From Nocardioidaceae bacterium SCSIO 66511 (GTDB taxonomy: Bacteria; Actinomycetota; Actinomycetes; Propionibacteriales; Nocardioidaceae): DNA of 64,000 nt. Location of the stretch: assembly GCA_023100825.1 (NCBI GenBank), contig CP095846.1, forward strand, positions 496,001-560,000, written 5' to 3'. Below the pieces are notes generated by a model. The model did no database searches, was not told where the DNA came from, and saw only the letters and a program-made list of their open reading frames with translations. Position 1 is the stretch's first letter. Each line of letters begins with the position of its first letter. Below are positions 17,154 through 25,290 of the stretch, piece after piece. The position numbers were made by a program, and so were the translations under genes.

Positions 17154-18515
17154 ATGGAGCGGATCGACTGCGACGTGCTGGTCATCGGATGGGGCAAGGC
17201 CGGTAAGTCCTTGGCCCGAGCGCAGGGGCTGGCGGGTCGACACGTGGTCATGGTCGAGCAGTCCGAGCAGATGTACGGCGGTACGTGTATCAACATCGCC
17301 TGTGTGCCGACGAAGGCGCTGGTGCACCGGGCGGGGCTCCGTCGCGATGATGATCCGCCGGCTCCGTGGTTCGCCGATGCCGTCGGGCGGCGCGACGGGT
17401 TGACGGCGAAACTGCGCGCGGCAAACCGCGCCATGCTCGCCGACGTCGATTCCGTGACGCTGATCGACGGCGCGGCGAGGTTCGTCGGCCCTCGTGAGAT
17501 CGAGGTCTCCGCGGGCGACGACCGGTTGCGAGTCGGTGCCGACACGGTCGTGATCAACACCGGCGCGGTGCCTGCGCGACCGGATCTGCCGGGTGTCAAG
17601 AGCGTTCGGGTGTACGACTCAACCACGCTTCAGCACGCCGACCCGCTGCCCGAACACCTCACCGTGGTGGGTGCGGGGTTCATCGGGCTGGAGTTCGCCG
17701 GAATGTTCGCCGGCTTCGGCTCGACGGTCACCGTGCTCAACGGTGCAGATCGACTTCTGCCTCAGTTGGACAGCGACGTCGCCGACGCCGTCGAGGCATC
17801 GCTCGCCGACGCGGGTGTCGAGGTGCTGCACGGCGTACGGGCGACCGGGTTCCGCGACGGCGGGTCGCAGCTCAGCGTGCAACACGACCAAGGGGAGATC
17901 GTCTGCGACGCCGCCCTCCTCGCGACCGGGCGTATTCCCGCAACCGCGGGGCTCGATCTCGCAGCCGCCGGAGTCGACATCGATGAGCGCGGTTTCGTAC
18001 GGGTCGACGAACGGCTGCGTACGTCGGCCGAAGGGGTCTTCGCGGTCGGTGACGTCAACGGTGGCCCGCAGTTCACCTATGTCTCGTACGACGATCACCG
18101 CATCGTGTTGGACCAGCTCGCCGGCTCCGGTACTCGTCGTACGACCGACCGCGTCGCCGTTCCGACGACCACGTTCCTCACCCCGCCGTTGTCCCGGGTC
18201 GGGCTGTCGGAGACCGAAGCACGTGAGCGTGGACTCGACGTGCATGTGGTGTCGAAGCCGGTCGCCGCGATCGCTGCGATGCCGCGACCGAAGATCGTCG
18301 GCGAGACGCACGGCCTGATCAAGTTCGTGGTCGACGCGAAGTCGCGGATGGTCCTCGGCGCAGTCTTGTTCTGCGTCGACTCCCAGGAGCTGGTGAACCT
18401 GGTCGCCCTCGCGATGCGGGCCGGCGTACGCGCCGACGAGCTGCGCGACGGGATCTGGACGCATCCGTCGAGCACGGAGTCGATGAACGAGGTCCTGGCC
18501 GCGCTACCTCGCTGA
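17154..18515 (+). CDS. Pyridine nucleotide-disulfide oxidoreductase, RclA-like
   Basis: A 453-residue FAD/NAD(P) flavoprotein. The N-terminal FAD site VLVIGWGKAGKSLA is followed by the redox pair Cys45/Cys50 in GGTCINIACVPTK. A second Rossmann site, VVGAGFIGLEFAG, binds NAD(P)H, and GVFAVGDVNGGPQFT is the second FAD contact. The C-terminal HPSSTESMNE (His437) replaces the HPT-E of classical reductases and resembles RclA, the Cu-stimulated reductase linked to reactive chlorine and hypothiocyanite resistance; mercuric reductase-like alternatives lack this ending. ATG 17154 starts a clean FAD strand. It is 4 bp from the HAD gene, so the two are probably one operon. Confidence 0.85.
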   Translation: MERIDCDVLVIGWGKAGKSLARAQGLAGRHVVMVEQSEQMYGGTCINIACVPTKALVHRAGLRRDDDPPAPWFADAVGRRDGLTAKLRAANRAMLADVDSVTLIDGAARFVGPREIEVSAGDDRLRVGADTVVINTGAVPARPDLPGVKSVRVYDSTTLQHADPLPEHLTVVGAGFIGLEFAGMFAGFGSTVTVLNGADRLLPQLDSDVADAVEASLADAGVEVLHGVRATGFRDGGSQLSVQHDQGEIVCDAALLATGRIPATAGLDLAAAGVDIDERGFVRVDERLRTSAEGVFAVGDVNGGPQFTYVSYDDHRIVLDQLAGSGTRRTTDRVAVPTTTFLTPPLSRVGLSETEARERGLDVHVVSKPVAAIAAMPRPKIVGETHGLIKFVVDAKSRMVLGAVLFCVDSQELVNLVALAMRAGVRADELRDGIWTHPSSTESMNEVLAALPR

Positions 18516-18519
18516 CCGT

Positions 18520-19356
18520 TTGTCTATGCTCGGCGACGTGGGCGGTACCCCTATTCGCGGAGCGTCCAGGTCGGCTGCGTTCTTCGATCTGGACAAGACG
18601 ATCATCGCCAAGTCGAGCACGCTCGCGTTCAGCAAGCCGTTCTTCGCCGGCGGTCTGATCAACCGGAGGTCGGTGCTACGCAGCGCGTACGCGCAGTTCG
18701 TCTTCGCGCTCAGCGGCGCGGACGCGGACCAGATGGCCAAGATGCGTGCGTACCTCACCCAACTCGTATCCGGATGGGATGTACAGACCGTCCGCGACAT
18801 CGTCGGCGAGACGCTGCATTCCATCGTCGACCCGCTCGTGTACGCCGAGGCGGTCGACCTGATCGCGCTCCATCACGCCGCCGGGCGCGACGTGGTGATC
18901 GTGTCGGCTTCGGGTCGCGAGGTCGTCGAGCCGATCGGCGAACTGCTCGGCGCCGACCGGGTGATCGCGACGAGGCTGGTTGAAGAAGGCGGACTTTACA
19001 CCGGCGAGATCGAGTTCTACGCCTACGCGGAGGGCAAAGCCGATGCGATGCGCGAGCTCGCCGAAGAACGCGGCTACGACCTCACAGCCTCGTATGCGTA
19101 CTCCGACTCAGAGACCGATATCCCGATGCTCGAGGCAGTCGGGCACGCCCACGCCGTCAACCCCGATAAGGTCCTACGTCGCGCGGCCGAGGCCAACGAC
19201 TGGCCGATTCTCGAGTTCGCTCGCCCCGTTGCACTGCGGCCGAAGATGCCGTTGCGTTCGACGCCGTCGCGGATAGCGGCCGGTGCGTTCTTGGCCGGTG
19301 CGGTCACCGCGGGCGTGGCCGTCCACCAGATGCGTAAGCGGTTCCGTGCCTTGTGA
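18520..19356 (+). CDS. HAD-superfamily IB phosphatase (SerB-like)
   Basis: A 278-residue protein with HAD motif I FFDLDKTIIAKSS, motif II VIVSASGRE, motif III lysine in YAEGKADAM and motif IV YSDSETDIPML. The type IB cap is helical. It ends in a hydrophobic/basic tail (AAGAFLAGAVTAGVAVHQMRKRF) that may anchor it to the membrane. Members next to Tad genes (Rv3661 in M. tuberculosis) are of unknown substrate. The start is TTG 18520 or ATG 18526; the second is the more usual codon. Confidence 0.88.
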   Translation: MSMLGDVGGTPIRGASRSAAFFDLDKTIIAKSSTLAFSKPFFAGGLINRRSVLRSAYAQFVFALSGADADQMAKMRAYLTQLVSGWDVQTVRDIVGETLHSIVDPLVYAEAVDLIALHHAAGRDVVIVSASGREVVEPIGELLGADRVIATRLVEEGGLYTGEIEFYAYAEGKADAMRELAEERGYDLTASYAYSDSETDIPMLEAVGHAHAVNPDKVLRRAAEANDWPILEFARPVALRPKMPLRSTPSRIAAGAFLAGAVTAGVAVHQMRKRFRAL

Positions 19357-19554
19357 AGTGAACCGCAAGAGGTGACCCGCCGGTAGGTCTTCAGAAAGAC
19401 CGGAAAGCGGCGTACAAATGATGCAAGAAGTAAACAGAGACCGAGCGGTACCCACGCGGCGATCCACCCTCGCTAAAGGGCAATCGTCCCGGGAGACTCC
19501 CGTGGCGATGTTCGATAACTGCACGCCTGGTAACCGCTTCCGGTGATCTGGAGG

Positions 19555-19582
19555 TCAGCGCCACCCCACGCGGTGGCGCTGA
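19555..19582. terminator. Bidirectional terminator hairpin
   Basis: A perfect 11-bp stem (19555-19565 with 19572-19582) and 6-base loop between two converging genes, followed by TCTTAT on the plus strand. The rest of the 228-bp gap (19357-19554) shows no gene or known RNA. Confidence 0.7.
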
Positions 19583-19584
19583 TC

Positions 19585-20307
19585 TTATGTGCGCTCCAGT
19601 GGTGTCGCCTCTGCGCCGCGGGCGAATGCGTCGGCCGCGTACAACAACCACTGCTGAGCGCCCGCCTCACTACCGTCTGCATAGGCCGCGAGTGCGCGGG
19701 CGTACGCGTTCGGCGCTTGCGCGTGACCCGACTCGGGCACGGTCACCGATGCCGGGTCGACGCCCTTCGCGACCATCACGATGCGCTCTGCGGCGCGCGC
19801 GACGATCGCGTTGTCGGAGGTGAACGCCTGAGCGGCAGCGACCTCGGCGTGGACCACGGCCGCGACGACGAGACCTGGCGCGTCGGTCGGGCGTACGACC
19901 TGCTGGGCGAGCGCATGCAGCCGTCGTGCTCCGTCCGGGCTCGCCGGGCGTCCGAGGTCGGCGGCGGCGACGCGTCCCGCGCCAACGAGTGCGTGCAGCC
20001 GCGCCAAGGCCTGCAGCGGCGCACGCTCCCAGACGGGTACGAGGCCGAGCAGCTCGGTCGACATGCGCACCGCCGCGAGTGCAAGAGCGTCTCCCTCACC
20101 GCCGCGCAAGGCATCGACGTCGTACGTACTCCCCTCCAATGCGGCGGTCGCCGAAGCGCCGCGTAGGAGCGACTCGGCGGTGGTGTCGGGGCTGCTGCGT
20201 CGCAGGCCTCGGTCGCGGAGCAGCGAGTCGATGCCGTCACGGGTGGCGGCGAATGCGGAGGGGACTCCCTCGAGTCGGCTCGCGGTGGCGATGTCGTCGA
20301 ATTGCAC
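19585..20307 (-). CDS. Conserved actinobacterial hypothetical protein, Rv3662c-like
   Basis: A 240-residue, mostly helical, alanine-rich soluble protein starting at GTG 20307 (MQFDDIATASRLEGVP). No catalytic motif is evident. Its place beside the HAD-IB gene and the Tad/helicase block matches Rv3662c of M. tuberculosis, often labelled oxidoreductase without proof. Conserved-looking parts are ESLLRGASATAALEGST and LARLHALVGAGRVAAADLGRP, which loosely recall Fic-like helices but lack the HPFxxGNG motif. Function unknown. It is divergent from the methyltransferase gene with 38 bp between the starts. Confidence 0.7.
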   Translation of the reverse strand: MQFDDIATASRLEGVPSAFAATRDGIDSLLRDRGLRRSSPDTTAESLLRGASATAALEGSTYDVDALRGGEGDALALAAVRMSTELLGLVPVWERAPLQALARLHALVGAGRVAAADLGRPASPDGARRLHALAQQVVRPTDAPGLVVAAVVHAEVAAAQAFTSDNAIVARAAERIVMVAKGVDPASVTVPESGHAQAPNAYARALAAYADGSEAGAQQWLLYAADAFARGAEATPLERT

Positions 20308-20345
20308 GGCGGCAGCATAGTGTCGGGTGGGTACGCTGCGAAGTG

Positions 20346-21140
20346 ATGGACGACTCTTTGCGCCTGACCCGCGGCAGTTCCTTCTCCGAGGTCGCCGATG
20401 ACTATGCGCGTGCGCGTCCCGGCTACCCTGCTCGCGCGACCGGCTGGCTGTTGCCGTCCGCACCCTCTGACGTACTGGAGCTCGGCGCCGGTACCGGCAA
20501 GCTGACCGAGTCCGTTGTCGCGCGCGGCCATGCGGTCGTCGCAACCGATCCGTCGGGTCCGATGCTTCGGGAGTTACGCGGCTCGCTCGACATTCCGGCC
20601 GTGGAGGCGGGCGCCGAGTCGCTGCCGTTCGGGCCCGAATCGTTCGACTGCGTGCTCGTCGGCCAGGCGTTCCACTGGTTCGACACCGAGCGGGCCCTTC
20701 CGGAGATCGCACGCGTACTCCGCGACGGCGGCACACTGGCGTTGATCTGGAACATGCGCGACGAGTCGATACCGTGGGTGCGCGAGCTGACCGAGGTCAT
20801 CGGCAGCGAGGGTTCCGACTACGCCTGGTTGTACGACGGAGCGCTTCCGGACTCGCCGCTGTTCGGGCCGCTCGAGCGCGAGGACTTCGGCATGTGGCAG
20901 GTCCTCGACCTCGACTCCCTACTGGCGCTCGTACGCTCCCGTTCGTACGTCGCCACATTGCCCGACGCGCAGCGGTCTGCGCTGCTCGAGCGCGTGCGTG
21001 AGCTCTACGCCGACCACGCGCGCGGTGCCGACGGGTTGCGACTGCGTTATGTGACGTCGTGCTTTCGGACCCGCGTGAACCGCGCCGCGTTGCCGCCCGA
21101 ACCGCCGGGTGACACCGACGTCGTCTTCCGCTTCCGCTGA
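20346..21140 (+). CDS. Class I SAM-dependent methyltransferase
   Basis: A 264-residue single-domain enzyme. SAM-binding motif I is VLELGAGTGKLTES, the acidic strand is AVVATDPSGPM, and FDCVLVGQAFHWFDTERAL is motif IV of the UbiE/Methyltransf_11 family. The substrate cannot be named. The start MDDSLRLTRGSSFSEVADDY has the usual XFDxxAxxYxxxRPxYP entry helix in a variant form, supporting the ATG at 20346. A 40-bp gap leads to the histidine kinase gene. Confidence 0.87.
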   Translation: MDDSLRLTRGSSFSEVADDYARARPGYPARATGWLLPSAPSDVLELGAGTGKLTESVVARGHAVVATDPSGPMLRELRGSLDIPAVEAGAESLPFGPESFDCVLVGQAFHWFDTERALPEIARVLRDGGTLALIWNMRDESIPWVRELTEVIGSEGSDYAWLYDGALPDSPLFGPLEREDFGMWQVLDLDSLLALVRSRSYVATLPDAQRSALLERVRELYADHARGADGLRLRYVTSCFRTRVNRAALPPEPPGDTDVVFRFR

Positions 21141-21180
21141 TCGGCGCGACTGCGGTCGGCAGACCTGACAGACTCCCGGC

Positions 21181-22359
21181 GTGGACAACGTCATCGTGAT
21201 CGCCTCGGCGATCGCCGCCCTGGTGGCGGCGGCGTTCGCCGTCCGTTGGGTGGTGCGCCTGCGGCGGCCGCTCGGGTCGCTGACCGAACGCGTCACGTAC
21301 GAGACGCTACACACTGCTTCGCTCGCATCGCCGACGCTGCGCACCGGTCTCGACCGCGCAAGCGCCGAACGCTCCCTTCGCCACCTGCGTACCCTGCTCG
21401 GCGCTCCCGCCGTCGCACTGACCGACAACGAACAGGTGCTCGCGTGGGAGGGCGCGGCGCCGGAGCTGGCCGATCGCGCGGCTGAGCTCGCCCGACGGAC
21501 CGTCGCATCCGGGTCAACCGAGGTGTTCGGTCCGACCGACGTTCTCACCCCCGGACACGACTCGTTGCTCGGCCATGCGATCGCCGCGCCTCTCATCGTC
21601 GACGAGGTCGTCATCGGGTCGGTGCTCGTCGTCACCGATGCACCGTCCGCGGGTCTCGTACGGGCGACCACCGAGGTGGCCAGGTGGGTGTCGAGCCAAC
21701 TGGAGCTCGCCGAGCTCGACAAGTCACGCACCGCCCTGATGGAGGCGGAGCTACGGGCGTTGCGCGCACAGATCTCACCGCACTTCGTCTACAACTCGCT
21801 CGGGGCGATCGCGTCCTTCGTACGCACCGATCCCGAGCGCGCGCGCGAGCTGTTGATGGAGTTCGCCGACTTCACCCGCTACTCGTTCCGCCGGCATGGC
21901 GACTACACGACCCTCGCGGAGGAACTGCGCTCGATCGAGCGCTATCTGGTGCTGGAGAAGGCGCGTTTCGGTGATCGGCTGCGGGTGACGGTACGAGTCG
22001 CGCCGGAGGTGCTGAGCGTGACGCTGCCGTTCTTGTCGATCCAGCCACTCGTCGAGAACGCGATCAGGCACGGTCTGGAGAAGAAGGCGGGCGACGGCAC
22101 GATCGTCGTACTCGCCGAGGACACCGGCAACGAATGCGTGGTGACGATCGAGGACGACGGGGTCGGCGAGGAGCCCGATCGCGTACGCCAGGCGCTAGCG
22201 GGGAGCGCCGGCAGCGACTCGGTCGGACTCGGCAACGTCGACCAGCGACTGCGCGCGGTCTACGGCGACGAGTACGGCATCGTGATCGAGACCGCACCGG
22301 GTGCGGGTACGAAAGTCACCGTGCGACTACCGAAGTACGCGCCCGGCGTCGAGCGTTGA
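21181..22359 (+). CDS. LytS-like sensor histidine kinase, orphan
   Basis: A 392-residue protein with one N-terminal membrane segment (IVIASAIAALVAAAFAVRWVV), a GAF-like sensor region (about 60-170), a His_kinase domain with His201 in QISPHFVYNSLGAIASF and a HATPase domain (NAIRHGLEKK, EDDGVG, GLGNVDQRL). LytS-type kinases usually sit next to a LytTR response regulator; none is found here, and the next gene is an XRE regulator. The GTG start at 21181 has a weak ribosome site. The signal and partner are unknown. Confidence 0.87.
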   Translation: MDNVIVIASAIAALVAAAFAVRWVVRLRRPLGSLTERVTYETLHTASLASPTLRTGLDRASAERSLRHLRTLLGAPAVALTDNEQVLAWEGAAPELADRAAELARRTVASGSTEVFGPTDVLTPGHDSLLGHAIAAPLIVDEVVIGSVLVVTDAPSAGLVRATTEVARWVSSQLELAELDKSRTALMEAELRALRAQISPHFVYNSLGAIASFVRTDPERARELLMEFADFTRYSFRRHGDYTTLAEELRSIERYLVLEKARFGDRLRVTVRVAPEVLSVTLPFLSIQPLVENAIRHGLEKKAGDGTIVVLAEDTGNECVVTIEDDGVGEEPDRVRQALAGSAGSDSVGLGNVDQRLRAVYGDEYGIVIETAPGAGTKVTVRLPKYAPGVER

Positions 22360-22430
22360 GGCATTTCGCCCACAGCGAAAGTCCCGTGTGATCCCTGGTG
22401 GCGACGCGTTCGGGTCCATAGCCTGAGGAT

Positions 22431-22760
22431 GTGACGATCCCACTGCGGCCACTGTCTCCCGTCGACGACCGATCGGAGCCGCTCCTGCGTGAGCTGCTCG
22501 GCGAAGTGCTCCGGCGGAAGAGATCGCAGCGCGGACGCACGCTGCGTGATGTCGCCGACGCCGCGAGGGTCTCGCTCGCGTACGTGTCGGAGGTCGAGCG
22601 CGGCCAGAAGGAAGCCTCATCGGAGATCCTCGGGGCGGTCTGCCAGGCGCTCGACATCACGATGCTCGAGCTGATCGGCGATGCTCACCGCGAGCTCGAG
22701 GTACGACGCACTGCCTCTGCGCCGGCATCCGGCGGCGCCGCCCTCGCACTCGCTGCCTGA
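22431..22760 (+). CDS. clgR: XRE-family activator, ClgR/PopR-like, with SsrA-like C-terminus
   Basis: A 109-residue regulator. Residues 20-78 are a Cro/CI-type HTH (LLGEVLRRKRSQRGRTLRDVADAARVSLAYVSEVERGQKEASSEIL in pieces), typical of ClgR/PopR activators of clp genes in actinobacteria. The protein ends GGAALALAA: the last residues match the ALAA of the SsrA degradation tag, and ClgR and PopR are known to be degraded by Clp through alanine-ended C-termini. It converges on clpP 157 bp away, so activator and protease probably form a feedback loop. Whether it is ClgR itself or a PopR-type paralogue cannot be settled here. Confidence 0.8.
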   Translation: MTIPLRPLSPVDDRSEPLLRELLGEVLRRKRSQRGRTLRDVADAARVSLAYVSEVERGQKEASSEILGAVCQALDITMLELIGDAHRELEVRRTASAPASGGAALALAA

Positions 22761-22810
22761 CGCACTCGATCCAGCCGCGGTTTACCCCCGAGCAGTGCTC
22801 GTACGCACGG

Positions 22811-22903
22811 CGCGAAATACCACGGGCCCATGGGAATCCACGCCGCTCAGTACCAAACTTGCTGGGTAGTGGCGCGAAATACCGTGGGCCCGTGGTATTT
22901 CGC
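22811..22903. terminator. Repeated palindromic terminator region between clgR and clpP
   Basis: A near-perfect 30-base hairpin lies at 22874-22903: 10-bp arms GCGAAATACC and GGTATTTCGC around a GGGCCC-centred core. The left arm with its GGGCCC centre is repeated at about 22812-22830, 62 bp before. It sits between two converging genes, so it should end both messages. Confidence 0.6.
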
Positions 22904-22917
22904 GGACCTCGTACGCG

Positions 22918-23511
22918 CTAGAGGCCGACCGGGCGGCGCTGTGACAGCAGCCGTACGTCGGTGGCGCTGGCGACGACTTGGTCGACGATGCCGTAGTCGC
23001 GTGCCTCATCGGCGGTGAACCAGTGGTCGCGGTCGCCGTCGCGTTCGATCTGCTCGACGTTCTGGCCGGTGTGTTCGGCGATGAGGCGCTGCAGCAGCTT
23101 CTTGGTGTACAGCAGGTTGGTCGCCTGGATCTTGATGTCCGACGTACTCCCACCGATGCCGCCGAGCGCTTGGTGCATGACGATCCGCGTATGCGGCAGG
23201 CTGAACCGCTTGCCGGGTGTACCCGCGCACAGCAGGAACTGCCCCATGCTCGCAGCGAACCCCATCGCCAGCGTCGACACGTCGTTCGGGATGAACTGCA
23301 TCGTGTCGTAGATCGACATGCCGGCGGTGACTGAGCCGCCGGGACTGTTGATGTACAGCGAGATGTCGCGGTCGGGGTCCTCCGCCGACAGGAGCAGCAG
23401 CTGTCCGCTGATCCGGTTGGCGATGTCGTCGTTCACCTCGCCGCCGAGTACGACGATGCGCTCGTGTTGCAGCCGGGTGATCAGTTGCTCGTCGAATGCC
23501 GATTCGGCCAT
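22918..23511 (-). CDS. clpP: ATP-dependent Clp protease proteolytic subunit
   Basis: A 197-residue ClpP with catalytic Ser88 (GFAASMGQF), His113 (VMHQALGG) and Asp162 (GDRDHWF); the spacings of 25 and 49 match Escherichia coli ClpP. The oxyanion region INSPGGSV is intact. It forms barrel-shaped peptidase rings in the cytoplasm with ClpX or ClpC. It is a single gene, not the usual clpP1-clpP2 pair, so it is likely an additional ClpP like the Streptomyces ClpP3/P4 type. GGAGG precedes the ATG. A ClgR-like site is 86-100 bp upstream. Confidence 0.96.
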   Translation of the reverse strand: MAESAFDEQLITRLQHERIVVLGGEVNDDIANRISGQLLLLSAEDPDRDISLYINSPGGSVTAGMSIYDTMQFIPNDVSTLAMGFAASMGQFLLCAGTPGKRFSLPHTRIVMHQALGGIGGSTSDIKIQATNLLYTKKLLQRLIAEHTGQNVEQIERDGDRDHWFTADEARDYGIVDQVVASATDVRLLSQRRPVGL

Positions 23512-23593
23512 GAGGTCCTCCCCGTTCGTGGTGCGGTGATGCCCACGCTGACACTCATCGGCCCGCCTGCGTTAGGGATTCGGCTGTGAGCGG

Positions 23594-23611
23594 ATTCGCT
23601 GCCGGCGTACG
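23594..23611 (-). promoter_or_regulatory. Possible ClgR-type operator upstream of clpP
   Basis: The block around CGCTGCCGGCGTAC (23597-23610) fits the recalled ClgR consensus core CGCY-N-A-N-R-GCG except for C in place of the central A. It is about 90 bp before the clpP start. The match is short, so this is suggestive only. Confidence 0.35.
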
Positions 23612-23670
23612 AACAGCTGCGCCGCGGGAAACGGGTTTCATCAGGTGTTGAATTGCGTGGCGAAGCGTGT

Positions 23671-23685
23671 TTGAATGAGATTCAA
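23671..23685. promoter_or_regulatory. Inverted-repeat operator before the MFS exporter
   Basis: TTGAAT-GAG-ATTCAA is a perfect 6-bp inverted repeat with a 3-base spacer, 23 bp before the exporter start. A further GTTGAAT half-site is at 23647-23653. Such sites are typical for MarR- or TetR-type repressors, but no such gene is adjacent. Confidence 0.55.
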
Positions 23686-23708
23686 CGCTTGATGAATTAG
23701 GAGTCGTC

Positions 23709-25208
23709 ATGACACCGCACACTCCACGCCCGCAGGAGGCACGGACGCACCATCGTCTGCTTCTGCCCGCCGTCTTCCTTTCCCTCGCGACGGTCATCTC
23801 GGCGGTGACCTCGCTCAACGTCGCGCTTCCCGATCTCGCTGCCGACACCGGAGCCACCCAGACGCAGGTCTCATGGGTCGTCGACGCGTACGCACTCGTG
23901 TTCGCAGCACTGCTGTTGATCGCCGGAGCGCTCGGCGACAGGTACGGGCGGCGCCGGGCGCTTCTCGCCGGTCTCGCCGTCTTCGGTGCGGGTTCGCTCG
24001 CTGCGATGTTCGCCTCCGACGTCGAGGCGGTCATCGGGCTTCGAGTCGTACTCGGCGTCGGCGCCGCCCTGGTGATGCCCGCAACGCTGTCGATCATCAC
24101 GACCGTGCTGGATCAGCACAAGCGCCAACAGGCCGTGGCGATCTGGGCAGGTGTCGCCGGCGCGAGCGCTGTGCTCGGCCTGTTGGCTGCCGGCACGCTG
24201 CTCGAATGGCTGCCCTGGGAGTCCGTCTTCGGCCTCAACGTCGGGCTCGCCGTGATCGCGTCGGCGATCGTGCTTCGAGCGGTGCCGGAGTCGTCGGAGC
24301 GTCCGGAAGGCCGGCTCGACGTCGTTGGCGGGTTGCTGTTCGCCGTCTCAGTCGGAGCGATCGTCTACTCGATCATCGAGGCCCCGCACGCCGGCTGGTC
24401 CTCGGCCGAGACCGTCTCCGGGCTGGCGATCGGCATTGTGCTGCTCGCCGTCACGGTCGCCTGGGAGCTCCACCACCCGCGGCCGCTGCTCGACCCACGA
24501 CTGTTCAGGCACCGTACGTTCGCGGCGAGCTCATTGACGATCACGATGCAGTTCACCGCATTCTTCGGGTTCATGTTCCTGCTGATGCAGTACCTCCAGT
24601 TCGTCGGCGACCTGAGCCCGCTCGCGGCGGCGGCCAGCATGCTGCCCTTCGCGGTGGGCATGATGGGCTCGTCGCGCGGATCGGTGAAGGTGGTCGCACA
24701 CCTCGGCCGCGCCCGCACTGTCCTCGTCGGGCTGACCGTCCTCACCGTCGCGCTGCTTGCGCTGAGCCGGCTCGACAGCGATGTGAACTACTGGCTGCTG
24801 TTCACGACGCTTCCGTTCCTCGGTATCGGGATGGGCCTCTCGATGACCCCGTCGACGAGCATGCTGACCGAGGCGCTGCCGCGGGCGCAGCAGGGCGTCG
24901 CATCGGCGGTCAACGACCTGTCTCGTGAGCTCGGCGGCGCACTCGGTATCGCCGTCATGGGAAGCATCCTGACCGACACGCTCAACGACCGGCTCGGTGT
25001 CGGCGGCGGCATCGGCGGAGCCGCCGAGATGCCGAAGCAGATGATCCCGGTCGCGATGGACGCGTTCGCCGATGGCTTCTCCAACGCGCTGCTCTTCGCG
25101 GCCTTCGTGATCGCCGGAACCCTCGCGCTGGTCGTCGTCCTCACTCGCGGCGGGCGTACGCGGCACGAGGGAAGCGACCCCAGTGACGTACCCGCGAAGG
25201 TCCATTGA
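23709..25208 (+). CDS. DHA2-family MFS drug exporter (EmrB/QacA type)
   Basis: A 499-residue protein with 14 expected membrane helices. Motif A (GALGDRYGRRRALLAG) and motif C-like GVAGASAVLGLLAAGTLLEWL mark a proton-driven multidrug exporter of the DHA2 family, starting NVALPDLAADTGATQTQVSWVVDAY. The ATG follows AGGAG. It is monocistronic and its promoter carries an inverted-repeat operator; the repressor must be encoded elsewhere. The substrate is unknown. Confidence 0.92.
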   Translation: MTPHTPRPQEARTHHRLLLPAVFLSLATVISAVTSLNVALPDLAADTGATQTQVSWVVDAYALVFAALLLIAGALGDRYGRRRALLAGLAVFGAGSLAAMFASDVEAVIGLRVVLGVGAALVMPATLSIITTVLDQHKRQQAVAIWAGVAGASAVLGLLAAGTLLEWLPWESVFGLNVGLAVIASAIVLRAVPESSERPEGRLDVVGGLLFAVSVGAIVYSIIEAPHAGWSSAETVSGLAIGIVLLAVTVAWELHHPRPLLDPRLFRHRTFAASSLTITMQFTAFFGFMFLLMQYLQFVGDLSPLAAAASMLPFAVGMMGSSRGSVKVVAHLGRARTVLVGLTVLTVALLALSRLDSDVNYWLLFTTLPFLGIGMGLSMTPSTSMLTEALPRAQQGVASAVNDLSRELGGALGIAVMGSILTDTLNDRLGVGGGIGGAAEMPKQMIPVAMDAFADGFSNALLFAAFVIAGTLALVVVLTRGGRTRHEGSDPSDVPAKVH

Positions 25209-25290
25209 GGACGCGCCGCCAAGACGGGGGGGCCGCCCCGGTCCGGCATATCGCTGGGACCGGGGCGGCGTCGCACGTCAGGCGTCGCAG

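Noticed and set aside
19380-19550. A riboswitch or small RNA between the HAD gene and the hypothetical gene
   Set aside because: Some pairing is present, but none of the known aptamer cores could be matched and the genes converge, so a leader role is not possible.
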